Positions 14,939-22,166 of a stretch of 32,096 nt of DNA are shown piece by piece (position 1 is the stretch's first letter; every line of letters starts with the position of its first letter). The notes under the pieces are model-generated. The model searched no databases. It was not told the DNA's origin and worked only from the letters and a program-made list of their open reading frames with translations. The translations under genes were made by a program, and so were the position numbers. Source of the stretch: Micromonospora sp. MH99 (GTDB lineage Bacteria > Actinomycetota > Actinomycetes > Mycobacteriales > Micromonosporaceae); NCBI RefSeq assembly GCF_021442385.1, contig NZ_MUZA01000070.1, positions 1 through 32,096 on the forward strand, written 5' to 3'.

Positions 14939-15583
14939 TCACCGTCTCCAGAACAGGAGGTGGGTGACTCCGCTGGGGCTGGGCACCGACTCCAGGTGGA
15001 AGCGGTCGAGCAGCTCGTCGGGGCTTTCCCACAGGCGCTCGCCGCGCTCGAGGTCGACGGGCGCGACGGCGATGTGCATCGTGTCGACCAGGTCGGCCTC
15101 GAGGAACTCGCGGATGGTGGCCACCCCGCCGCCGAGGCGTACGTCCCGACCGTCCGCCGCCTGCTTGGCCTGGGCCAGCGCCTCGGCGGGGCTGGCGTCG
15201 AGGAAGTGGAACGTGGTGTCGGACAGGCTGAACGACGGCCGTACGTGATGGGTGAGCACGAAGACCGGCGTGTGGAACGGCGGGTTGTCGCCCCACCAGC
15301 CCTGCCACTCGTGATTCTCCCAGGGGCCACGCTGGGGGCCGAACTTGTTGCGGCCCATGATCTCCGCGCCGATGTTGCACTCGGCGTCGCGGGTCAGGTA
15401 GTCGTCCAGCCCCCGTGTGCCGCCCGGCTCGGTGCGGTACACGAAGCTGGCGGTGGCGGACCGCCAGGAGAACAGCGGGGTGGGGTCCGCGTGGCCGAAG
15501 GGCCGTTCCAGGCTCTGCCCCTCCCCGGTGCCGAACCCGTCCCGTGAGACGTTGAAGCACTGCACCCGCAACAGTTGTGGCAT
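14939..15583 (-). CDS. Dihydrofolate reductase / RibD C-terminal family protein (downstream copy)
   Basis: This 214-residue protein has the RibD_C/DHFR-like fold signature: an N-terminal strand (LLRVQCFNVSRDGFG), a nucleotide-binding stretch (EIMGRNKFGP), the PVFVLTHH strand, and a GGGVATIREFLEADLVD nucleotide loop, ending THLLFWRR. Such stand-alone proteins are NADPH-dependent reductases of unknown substrate, distinct from FolA. The ATG has AGGAG upstream. It starts 34 bases after the stop of a second family member on the same strand, so the two are probably co-transcribed. Confidence 0.88.
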   Translation of the reverse strand: MPQLLRVQCFNVSRDGFGTGEGQSLERPFGHADPTPLFSWRSATASFVYRTEPGGTRGLDDYLTRDAECNIGAEIMGRNKFGPQRGPWENHEWQGWWGDNPPFHTPVFVLTHHVRPSFSLSDTTFHFLDASPAEALAQAKQAADGRDVRLGGGVATIREFLEADLVDTMHIAVAPVDLERGERLWESPDELLDRFHLESVPSPSGVTHLLFWRR

Positions 15584-15617
15584 GAAAAGCTCCTCGTGAG
15601 GCTGATGAAGGCGCGGG

Positions 15618-16322
15618 TCAGTTCGCGGTCGCCGTCGGGCCGCCGCCGCGGCCCCGGTCGTCGAGCACGAGCGGGGCGCGACCGCTCACCTCGTACCGGA
15701 TGTGGGTGACCTGCGGGGTGGGGATGACCCGGGTGGGCGTCAGTTCGATGGCCTCCTTGTCGGCGAGGTCGAGGTCCGCGTCGAACAGCCGCAGGCCGGT
15801 GCCGAGCACCACCGGTACGACGTGCAGTTCCAACTCGTCGAGCAGGCCGGCCTTGAGCACCTGCCGCACCAGGCTGCCGCCTCCGGCCACTGCGACGTTC
15901 TTGCCGCCGGCCGCTGCGCGGGCCTGTTCGACGGCGCTGGCCACGCCGTCGGTGACGTAGGTGAAGCTGGTGCCGCCACCGCGCAGCAGGGTCTCGCGGG
16001 GTCGGTGCGTGACGACGAAGACCGGCGCGCGGAACGGCGGCTCCTCGCCCCAGGGCACCTCACCACCGTCCGCCATCCGCCGGCCCATGACGTACGCGCC
16101 GGCCGCGTCGAACGTCTCGGCCATCACGTCGGAGTTGGCGTCCTGCTCGCCGCCGGCGAAGCCCAGCCGCTCGCGCCACGCCATCGCCTCGGTCGCCCAG
16201 CGGGTGACCCGGAAGAAGGCTGCGCTCTCGGCCGAGTCGATCCAGTCGCCGTCGCCGTCGAACAGCGGGCCGGCGTAGAAGCCGTCCACCGACACCGACA
16301 GCTGTGCGGTCACCTTCGTCAT
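15618..16322 (-). CDS. Dihydrofolate reductase / RibD C-terminal family protein (upstream copy)
   Basis: This 234-residue protein has SVSVDGFYAGP at the N-terminus, AYVMGRRMADGGE, FVVTHRPRETL and the nucleotide loop AVAGGGSLVRQVLKAGLLDE, all in the order expected for the RibD_C/DHFR-like family. The last 20 residues are a charged, Gly-rich tail. The start is ATG at 16322 with GAGGAGAGGGA upstream; the longer frame to 16427 runs into the adjacent acetyltransferase gene. It probably leads a two-gene unit with the copy at 14939. The substrate is unknown. Confidence 0.88.
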   Translation of the reverse strand: MTKVTAQLSVSVDGFYAGPLFDGDGDWIDSAESAAFFRVTRWATEAMAWRERLGFAGGEQDANSDVMAETFDAAGAYVMGRRMADGGEVPWGEEPPFRAPVFVVTHRPRETLLRGGGTSFTYVTDGVASAVEQARAAAGGKNVAVAGGGSLVRQVLKAGLLDELELHVVPVVLGTGLRLFDADLDLADKEAIELTPTRVIPTPQVTHIRYEVSGRAPLVLDDRGRGGGPTATAN

Positions 16323-16398
16323 GTCGCTTCGTCCCTCTCCTCGGGCGGCGCCCATCGGGTGCCTGCTCGCAACGAGGTCGGAGCCGATCAGGACGCCC

Positions 16399-16914
16399 CT
16401 ACGGTGCAGGATTGTGACCTGGGACACACAAGGGCTTGTTGAGCAGGGTGCCCGAGGGCGCGTAGCCGTGGCGACTGTAGAAGCGCACCGCGCCGTCGTT
16501 GCGGTGGTGGATGCCTGCCGACAGGCTCGTGATTCCGTTCTCGGTCGCCCACCGGGCCGCCGCGTCGAGCAGCGCCGAGCCGATCCCGAGTCCCCGGGCG
16601 GCGCTCGACACCACCGTGTGGATCTGCGCCGACGGTTGCGGGCGCAGGATCTGATGTGCGGGCGGCTCGGGAAGGCGCAGCACCTCGACCATCCCGACGA
16701 TCTGTCCGTCGTGTTCCGCGACGAGGATGGCGTCCCCGCCGGCCCGGTCGCCCAGCACCGTGGTGAAGTGGCTGACGATTGCCTCGCGCTGCGGCAGCCG
16801 GTAGACGTCGGGGTCCAGCGCGAGGTGCGCCTCGGCGTTGGCCCGGCGCAACTCCACCAGCGCAGGCACGTCGGACCGGGTCGCCTGTCGCACCACCGTC
16901 GGCGTCCTTCGCAT
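16399..16914 (-). CDS. GNAT family N-acetyltransferase
   Basis: This protein of about 171 residues has the GNAT layout: VVRQATRSDVPALVELR (motif C), ILVAEHDGQIVGMVEVLRL (motif D), the acetyl-CoA loop SSAARGLGIGSALLDAA (motif A, R-G-L-G-I-G) and motif B GAVRFYSRHGYAP. It transfers an acetyl group from acetyl-CoA to an amine; the acceptor is unknown. Two ATGs lie in tandem (16917 and 16914). I take 16914 because TAGCAT ends seven bases before it, fitting a leaderless mRNA. A GTG a few codons further in has a purine-rich AAGGA upstream and is an alternative. It diverges from the LLM oxidoreductase. Confidence 0.88.
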   Translation of the reverse strand: MRRTPTVVRQATRSDVPALVELRRANAEAHLALDPDVYRLPQREAIVSHFTTVLGDRAGGDAILVAEHDGQIVGMVEVLRLPEPPAHQILRPQPSAQIHTVVSSAARGLGIGSALLDAAARWATENGITSLSAGIHHRNDGAVRFYSRHGYAPSGTLLNKPLCVPGHNPAP

Positions 16915-16921
16915 CATCGGG

Positions 16922-16927
16922 ATGCTA
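16922..16927 (-). promoter_or_regulatory. -10 box for leaderless GNAT transcript
   Basis: On the minus strand TAGCAT ends seven bases before the second of two tandem ATGs (16914). Confidence 0.45.
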
Positions 16928-16949
16928 AGGCAGGTGTATCGGACGCGGC

Positions 16950-16955
16950 TAGGCT
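16950..16955 (+). promoter_or_regulatory. -10 box for leaderless LLM oxidoreductase transcript
   Basis: TAGGCT ends seven bases before the ATG at 16963. There is no Shine-Dalgarno and no strong -35 box. Confidence 0.5.
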
Positions 16956-16962
16956 GGCGATC

Positions 16963-17841
16963 ATGCGGATTGGCATCGTGATCCTCCCGGACCAGCGTTG
17001 GGTCCAGTCGCAGCGTCGCTGGCGGCAGGCCGACGAGTGGGGCTTCGACCACGCCTGGACGTACGACCACCTGGGCTGGCGGGACCTGGTCGACGGCCCG
17101 TGGTTCGACTCGATGGCCACGCTGACCGCCGCCGCCACTGTGACGTCCCGGATCCGGCTGGGCACGCTCGTGGCGTCGCCGAACTTCCGGCACCCGGCCG
17201 CCTTCACCCGGCAGATCACCACTGTGGACGACGTCTCGGGCGGCCGGCTGCTGCTCGGCCTGGGCGCGGGCGGCATCGGCTTCGACTCGGCGGTGCTGGG
17301 CGGCGAGACGCTGCCGCCGCGCCAGCGCGTCGACAGGTTCGCCGAGTTCACCGAACTGCTCGACCTGATCCTGCGGGAGGACGGCACCACCTGGCGTGGG
17401 GACTGGTTCTCGGCGGTGGACGCCCGCAACAATCCCGGCTGCGTACAGCAGCCCCGTGTGCCGTTCGTGGTGGCCGCGAACGGTCCACGGTCGATGCGGC
17501 TGGTGGCCCGGTTCGGTCAGGGTTGGGTGACCACCGGCACCGAGGCCGACGACGTGGAGGGCTGGTGGGGCACGGTGTCGGCGCTGTCGGCCCGGATGGA
17601 CCGGACGCTGGACGAGGCCGGCCGCGACCCCGCGACGCTGGACCGCTACCTGTCGATGGACGCGGCCCCGGTGTTCTCGCTCAGCAGCGCGCAGTTCTTC
17701 GCCGATCAGGTCGGCCGGGCCGCCGAGTTGGGCTTCACCGACGTGGTGACGCACTGGCCACGCGAGAGCAGTTGGTACGCCGGCGACGAGGCCGTCCTGG
17801 CCGACGTGGCGACCCGACTCCTGCCCGAGCTGCGCGGCTAG
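16963..17841 (+). CDS. LLM class flavin/F420-dependent oxidoreductase
   Basis: This 292-residue protein has the bacterial-luciferase TIM-barrel pattern: GIVILPDQRW, GFDHAWTYDHL, SRIRLGTLVASPNFRHP, the DVSGGRLLLGLGAG segment that borders the cofactor site, and PFVVAANGPRSMRLVARFG. Actinobacterial members often use reduced coenzyme F420; the sequence is compatible with F420 or FMN. The ATG has no Shine-Dalgarno, but TAGGCT lies seven bases before it. It is convergent with the ASCH gene, leaving only seven bases between stops. The substrate is unknown. Confidence 0.9.
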   Translation: MRIGIVILPDQRWVQSQRRWRQADEWGFDHAWTYDHLGWRDLVDGPWFDSMATLTAAATVTSRIRLGTLVASPNFRHPAAFTRQITTVDDVSGGRLLLGLGAGGIGFDSAVLGGETLPPRQRVDRFAEFTELLDLILREDGTTWRGDWFSAVDARNNPGCVQQPRVPFVVAANGPRSMRLVARFGQGWVTTGTEADDVEGWWGTVSALSARMDRTLDEAGRDPATLDRYLSMDAAPVFSLSSAQFFADQVGRAAELGFTDVVTHWPRESSWYAGDEAVLADVATRLLPELRG

Positions 17842-17848
17842 CGCCGGC

Positions 17849-18280
17849 TCAGGTGCCGAGGTCTCCGGTGGCCACGCCGCCCTCGCCGCCGGAGACCAGG
17901 CGCAGGCGTAGGCAGACGATCGGGGCGTCGTCGTCGACGGGGGTGCCGAGCCGCGCCCAGTAGGCCGAGTGCCCGGCCCGCCACTCCTCGATCGACCGGT
18001 CACCCTCGCCCTCGGCGCGGGCGAACTCCCAGGGCACGTCGCCGAAGCGCACCACCTCGACCCCGGTGATCTCGACGACGCCGGCCAGCGCATCGTTGTC
18101 GTCGACGAGCGCGAGCCGTTCGCCGACCTGCTCCAACTCCTCGCCCTCCTCGGCGTACTCGGCGAGCCGACCGGCCGTCGCGGTCTTCACGCCGGCCAGC
18201 ACCAGGGTGTTCAGGGTCGCCCGCAGCTCGCCGGGGGTGCCGAGGGCGAGCGTGCGCAGATCACCGATCCGAGGCCACAT
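17849..18280 (-). CDS. ASCH domain protein
   Basis: This 143-residue protein has the ASCH signature GVKTATAG near residue 30, followed by the beta-barrel strands ERLALVDDND and AGVVEITGVEVVRFGDVPWEFA, and the aromatic segment SIEEWRAGHSAYW. The ASCH fold resembles PUA domains, and members bind RNA or act as small amidohydrolases on modified nucleosides. Start ATG at 18280; TAGCCT ends seven bases before it, so the message is probably leaderless. Upstream in-frame codons are Arg-rich and unlikely to be translated. Confidence 0.88.
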   Translation of the reverse strand: MWPRIGDLRTLALGTPGELRATLNTLVLAGVKTATAGRLAEYAEEGEELEQVGERLALVDDNDALAGVVEITGVEVVRFGDVPWEFARAEGEGDRSIEEWRAGHSAYWARLGTPVDDDAPIVCLRLRLVSGGEGGVATGDLGT

Positions 18281-18287
18281 CCTGCCG

Positions 18288-18293
18288 AGGCTA
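18288..18293 (-). promoter_or_regulatory. -10 box for leaderless ASCH transcript
   Basis: On the minus strand TAGCCT ends seven bases before the ATG of the ASCH gene. Confidence 0.45.
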
Positions 18294-18337
18294 GGCCAGC
18301 GCGGCCGGCGCCGTCGCCGCAATTCGTCCGGCGCCGC

Positions 18338-19399
18338 TCAGATCAGCTGCCCGGCGTAGCCCGCTGCGTCGAGCAGCCGCTGGTCACCGCTGGCCGCGTG
18401 CGCGTCGAGGACCGCGTCGGCGAGCTTGACCACATGCGCGTCGCCGTGTCGGGCCGCACGGGCGAAGACCTCCGCCGGGGTCGCGGCGGTCACCGACGGC
18501 GGGGCGATCGCGGCGGTCGGGGCGTACACCGATGTCACGGCCGCCGTCGCGGCCCAGGCCGCGGCGAGGCTCGGCGCCCACAACGCCCGGTCCAGTGCCG
18601 GCAGTGTGCGCAGCACGGCGGTCGGCGCGGTGACCGCGTGCACCAGCATGACCGGCTCCGCGTGAGCGAAGCGCAGGTAGTCGAGGCCGGCGCGGTGCAC
18701 GAGCGAGACGAGCCCGCGCTCCGCCTCGGCCGGCGTCCGCGCGGGGCGCAGCGCCGCGAGCGCCGGTTCCCATCGGGGTACGCCCACCAGCCGACCGAGC
18801 CGATCCCGGATGCCCCCGGTCTGGTCGTCGATCCGGGGCACCCCGGCCAGCGCGGCGGCCACGTCCGGTCCCGCGGTGTCCGGGTGGGCCTCGGGGGTGG
18901 TCGACGGGACCGAGGCGAGCAGCCGGTCGGCGCCGGGCACCGGCTGCCAGCGGGCGGCCCAGTAGCCGAGGGCCTGACCCAGTTCGGTGAGCCGCTGCGG
19001 GTTCGCGTCGTGCAGGTGCAGGGCGCGTACGGCGTGCCCGACCCGGATCACCCCGTGCGTGGCGCCGGCGGCGATGCCCGGCAGCAGTCGGGGCCACCAG
19101 GTGCCGAGCACGTCCCGCCACGGCTGCTCGCGCAGGTGCCGGTCGAAGTACGCCAGCCAGTCACCGGCCCGCTTCGCGTCGCCCAGCGCCGCCCGCCAAT
19201 CGTCGATCGGGCGCAGGCCGCGGGGCAGCTCGTCGAGCCGGGTGAGGTAGTCGTCCAGCCAGCGGTGCACCCGTTGCCCGTGCCCGTGCCGGGCCAGCGC
19301 CTCGACTGCCATCGGGCCGTGGTTGGAGAGCCAGCCCTCGTATTCGGGTCCGGTGCGGTGCAGCCGCTCGTACGCCTCGTCGAGAATTCCGTCGCTCAT
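18338..19399 (-). CDS. Questin oxidase-like protein (DUF4243/AflY family)
   Basis: This 353-residue helical protein has the family hallmark near its start, SNHGPMAVEALARHG followed by VHRWLDDYLTRLDELP, and a second His-rich region (GATHGVIRVGHAVRAL near residue 110). The family name comes from fungal questin oxidase, a Baeyer-Villiger-type enzyme in anthraquinone-derived pathways. Bacterial members are common and their substrates unknown; no other polyketide gene is present here. The ATG lies 33 bases after the stop of the phosphoribosyltransferase gene on the same strand, so the two probably form an operon. Confidence 0.8.
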   Translation of the reverse strand: MSDGILDEAYERLHRTGPEYEGWLSNHGPMAVEALARHGHGQRVHRWLDDYLTRLDELPRGLRPIDDWRAALGDAKRAGDWLAYFDRHLREQPWRDVLGTWWPRLLPGIAAGATHGVIRVGHAVRALHLHDANPQRLTELGQALGYWAARWQPVPGADRLLASVPSTTPEAHPDTAGPDVAAALAGVPRIDDQTGGIRDRLGRLVGVPRWEPALAALRPARTPAEAERGLVSLVHRAGLDYLRFAHAEPVMLVHAVTAPTAVLRTLPALDRALWAPSLAAAWAATAAVTSVYAPTAAIAPPSVTAATPAEVFARAARHGDAHVVKLADAVLDAHAASGDQRLLDAAGYAGQLI

Positions 19400-19432
19400 G
19401 CGTCGATCGTCGAAGGTGAAGTGGACTTCAGG

Positions 19433-19984
19433 TCAACCCGGCAGATCCGTGGCGGCGATCAGGCCGGTGATCCGCAGTGCGGTGGCGGTCTCGGGCGGGC
19501 AGTCGACGGCCACCACCGCGGTGCCGAGCACCTGTGCGCCGCGCTTGGCGCAGATGTCGTAGAGGGCGTGGAGCTGGGCGCCCGTGCGTACCCAGTCGTC
19601 CACCACCAGAACGCGGTCGCCGGCGTCGAGGTGCCGGTCCCGGACGGCCAGGTCGACGCGCCGGCCCCGGTAGTCCGGCGGGCTCTGCGCCCAGGTGAGC
19701 GGGCCGGCTGGCAACCTCCCGTCGCCGGGCTTGTGCGCGGCCACGAAGCCGACCCCGAGGGCGGTGGCGGCCAGTGGCCCGAGCAGCAGGCCGGTGACCG
19801 CCGGGGCGAGCACCACGGTCGGCCGGGCGGCCCGGTACGGCGCCACCAGGGCCGGTCCCAGCTCGGCCAGCACCGTGGGGTCGCGCCACCAGCCGGAGAT
19901 GTCGCTGACCAGGTGGCTGGCGTCCGGGCCGGGGTCGATCCACCGGAACAGGGCGGCCAGGCGTTCGGTCAGCTCAGCGGGCAT
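19433..19984 (-). CDS. Phosphoribosyltransferase family protein
   Basis: This 183-residue type I phosphoribosyltransferase-fold protein has the PRPP-binding loop VLVVDDWVRTGAQ (two acidic residues followed by the T-G turn) near residues 130-142 and the strand PTVVLAPAVTGLLLGPLAA ahead of it. It resembles adenine phosphoribosyltransferases in size, but the N-terminal region (WWRDPTVLAELGPALVAPY) differs from standard Apt, so the base used is uncertain; salvage or a regulatory role are both possible. The ATG at 19984 has GGACGG upstream; the frame continues to 20023 but without a better start. It leads a likely two-gene unit with the questin-oxidase-like gene and diverges from the RlpA-like gene. 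Confidence 0.82.
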   Translation of the reverse strand: MPAELTERLAALFRWIDPGPDASHLVSDISGWWRDPTVLAELGPALVAPYRAARPTVVLAPAVTGLLLGPLAATALGVGFVAAHKPGDGRLPAGPLTWAQSPPDYRGRRVDLAVRDRHLDAGDRVLVVDDWVRTGAQLHALYDICAKRGAQVLGTAVVAVDCPPETATALRITGLIAATDLPG

Positions 19985-20102
19985 CCGTCCATCGTGCGGC
20001 ACGGTCGGGCGGTGCGTCAGCACCTGGGCCGGTCGACCTACCCCGGCTCGGATGATCGGCTATACGTACCAGGGCAAATACCGGCATACCACCATGATCA
20101 CG

Positions 20103-20133
20103 TTGACTTCGGAAGTGCTTCTCTCGTTACGGT
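20103..20133 (+). promoter_or_regulatory. Possible promoter of the RlpA-like gene
   Basis: TTGACT (20103-20108) is a good -35 box. The best -10 candidates are TTACGG (18-base spacer) or TACGGT (19-base spacer), both weak. Confidence 0.35.
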
Positions 20134-20171
20134 CCGACCCGGTTTGTTCAGTCGACGAAAGGACCGGGCCG

Positions 20172-20810
20172 GTGGCAGGCAGGCACTCCCGTACCCGCAT
20201 CTTCTCCTCTCCGGCGGGCATCGCGGCCACCGCGGCGGTCGGCGTCGCCCTCGCCGTCGGTGGCACCGTCGGTGCCGTCCAGCTGACCTCGGGTTCCGGG
20301 CAGCCGGGTCAGACGACTCTCGACCTCACCCCGACCACCGCCCCCGCCAGCCTCGCCCCCAGCTCCCCGACCGCGTCGCCGAGCGCCAGCGCCAGCGCCT
20401 CGCCGAGCGTGACGGCGAGCCCGTCCGCCAGCCGGTCGCCGCAGGCCGCCTCCCGGGGTAAGGCCCGCACCGAGTCGCCGAAGCCGCGCCCGACGGCGAA
20501 GAAGACCACGGCGGCGGCGAAGGTGCTGGAGAGCGGCTCGTGTGGCGCCTCCTTCTACTCCGACGGGCAGCTGACCGCCAACGGCGAGTCGTTCAACCCG
20601 AACGAGTTGACCGCGGCGCACAAGACGCTGCCGTTCAACACCAAGGTCCGGGTGACCAACCCGAGCAGCGGCAAGTCGGTGGTCGTGCGCATCAACGACC
20701 GTGGCCCGTTCATCGACGGTCGCTGCCTGGACCTGTCCCGCGCCGCGTTCGCGACAATCGCCTCGACCGACGTGGGCGCGCTCACCGTCCGCTACGAGGT
20801 CCTGGGCTGA
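20172..20810 (+). CDS. RlpA-like double-psi beta-barrel secreted protein
   Basis: This 212-residue protein has an N-terminal membrane/signal segment (about 10-37), a long low-complexity Ser/Ala/Pro/Thr stretch and Lys/Arg-rich linker (about 45-118), then an RlpA-type double-psi beta-barrel (about 124-212): GASFYSDG, LTANGESFNPNELTAAHKT, VVVRINDRGPF with Asp176, and CLDLSRAAFA. RlpA proteins act on or bind denuded glycan strands at the septum. Here the barrel keeps the conserved Asp and the first-strand aromatic residues, so lytic transglycosylase activity is possible. GTG start with GAAAGGA about ten bases upstream. The low-complexity spacer probably crosses the wall. Confidence 0.88.
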   Translation: MAGRHSRTRIFSSPAGIAATAAVGVALAVGGTVGAVQLTSGSGQPGQTTLDLTPTTAPASLAPSSPTASPSASASASPSVTASPSASRSPQAASRGKARTESPKPRPTAKKTTAAAKVLESGSCGASFYSDGQLTANGESFNPNELTAAHKTLPFNTKVRVTNPSSGKSVVVRINDRGPFIDGRCLDLSRAAFATIASTDVGALTVRYEVLG

Positions 20811-20911
20811 TCGCAGCCGGGAGTACCGATCCGGCTGCGAGCCTGGGCCGGCCGGACAGAACATCCTCAGACGACGGGCCAGGTTCATTCACCGGTTCAC
20901 GTCCATCAGGC

Positions 20912-22039
20912 ATGCTGTCCCTCGTACCCACGCGACTCCTCCAGTCGGGCCGTAGCCCGCTGAGCCCCGGATCCCGCGCCGGCCTCGGCGCGGCCCTCGC
21001 CCTGCTCGCGATCGTGTCGGGGCTGGAGTTGGCCGACGGGCGTCGGGTGCACTACGTCGCCCTTCTAGCGGCGGCTCCGATCCTGGCCGCCGCCCTGGCC
21101 GCCTGGCGGGTGGTGCTGGGCGTGGGTGCCGCGGCGACTCTGATCGGGGTGGGCTTCGCCCTGGTGGACCCGAGGATGATGCTGGTGACCTCGGTCAACG
21201 TGCTCGGCGTCGCGGTCGCGAGCGCGCTGGCCGTGGCGGTGGCCTCGATCCGCCAGCGGCAGGCGGAGCAGATCGCCGAGCTGACCAAGCTGGCCTCGGT
21301 GGCCCAGCAGGCGGTGCTGCGCCCGCTCGGACCGCAGGTCGGCATGCTCTCGGTGGCCGGTCGCTACATCTCCTCCACCGCCACGGCCGAGATCGGCGGC
21401 GACCTGTACGAGGCGATCGACACCCCGTACGGCGTCCGCATGATCATTGGTGACGTCCGCGGCAAGGGCCTGGATGCGGTTCGGCTGGCCAGCATCGTCC
21501 TCGGCTCGTACCGGCACGTGGCCTACGAGCGGGCCGACCTGCGGGCCGTCGTGGCCGACCTGGACCGCGCGGTGGCCCGCAACGTCGGCGACGAGGACTT
21601 CGTGACCGCCGCGCTGGTGGAGGAGCGGGGCGGGACGCTCACGATCGTCAACTGCGGGCACCCGTCGCCGTTGCTGCTGCGCCGGGGCGCGGTCATCCCG
21701 CTGGAGCCGCCGGCGCCGGCGCCGCCCCTCGGGTTCATGCCGGTGGTGCGCCCCCGCGTGGAACGCCTGGAGCCCGGCGACCGCCTGCTCCTGTTCACCG
21801 ACGGTCTCGGCGAGGCCCGGCGGGACGGTGAGTTCTTCCCCACCGCCGACCGGGCGTGGCGGTTGCTGGGGCACGGCACGGTCGCCGATGGGCTCGCGTC
21901 GCTGGAGACGGCCCTCGTCGAGTGGGTGCACGGCCACCTGGACGACGACATCGCCCTGGTCCTGATGGAGTACGTCGGTGCCCGTACGGGCGCGACGTCG
22001 GCGGTGCCGAGCTGGGAAGTCGGCGCCGCCGAGAGCTGA
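20912..22039 (+). CDS. Membrane PP2C-type serine phosphatase (SpoIIE domain)
   Basis: This 375-residue protein has three to four N-terminal membrane helices (about 24-110), a short linker helix (IRQRQAEQIAELTKLA) and a SpoIIE/PP2C phosphatase domain (about 135-360). The metal-binding motifs are present: EIGGDLYEA, IGDVRGKGLDA, NCGHPSPLLLR, LLLFTDGLGEARRDG and DDDIALVLM. Such enzymes dephosphorylate anti-anti-sigma factors or related STAS proteins. No kinase or STAS partner lies in the window. The ATG has only a weak AGG upstream, and no other start lies close in frame. It follows the RlpA-like gene by 101 bases with no terminator, so co-transcription is possible. Confidence 0.9.
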   Translation: MLSLVPTRLLQSGRSPLSPGSRAGLGAALALLAIVSGLELADGRRVHYVALLAAAPILAAALAAWRVVLGVGAAATLIGVGFALVDPRMMLVTSVNVLGVAVASALAVAVASIRQRQAEQIAELTKLASVAQQAVLRPLGPQVGMLSVAGRYISSTATAEIGGDLYEAIDTPYGVRMIIGDVRGKGLDAVRLASIVLGSYRHVAYERADLRAVVADLDRAVARNVGDEDFVTAALVEERGGTLTIVNCGHPSPLLLRRGAVIPLEPPAPAPPLGFMPVVRPRVERLEPGDRLLLFTDGLGEARRDGEFFPTADRAWRLLGHGTVADGLASLETALVEWVHGHLDDDIALVLMEYVGARTGATSAVPSWEVGAAES

Positions 22040-22089
22040 GCGGGCTTCCGGCGCGCAACTGTGTAATCGCCGTCACTTACGTGATCGGC

Positions 22090-22119
22090 TTGTCGCTGCC
22101 TACCCGCGAGTAATACAGT
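22090..22119 (+). promoter_or_regulatory. Predicted promoter of the FadE5-type gene
   Basis: TTGTCG (22090-22095), an 18-base spacer and TACAGT (22114-22119) put the start near 22126. One degenerate palindrome lies in the spacer and the perfect-armed one covers the start, the arrangement expected for repression. Confidence 0.45.
22099..22114. promoter_or_regulatory. Degenerate second operator copy (FadE5-type gene)
   Basis: CTACCCGCGAGTAA (22100-22113) resembles the palindromes at 22124 and 1737 (inner TACC/GTAA arms kept). It lies 25 bases centre to centre from the better site. A weak match taken alone. Confidence 0.35.
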
Positions 22120-22123
22120 TGGG

Positions 22124-22139
22124 GTTACTGATCGGTAAC
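22124..22139. promoter_or_regulatory. 16-bp palindromic operator upstream of the FadE5-type gene
   Basis: GTTAC-TGATCG-GTAAC has perfect 5-bp outer arms and matches the etfD palindrome at 1737-1752 in 13 of 16 positions. It covers the predicted transcription start, 28 bases before the ATG. Confidence 0.6.
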
Positions 22140-22166
22140 ACCTGTCCGGAAGCGGGGCCAGCGAGC

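Noticed and set aside
17969..20461. Plus-strand ORF of 830 codons across ASCH, questin-oxidase and phosphoribosyltransferase genes
   Set aside because: It spans three well-supported minus-strand genes and has no domain of its own.
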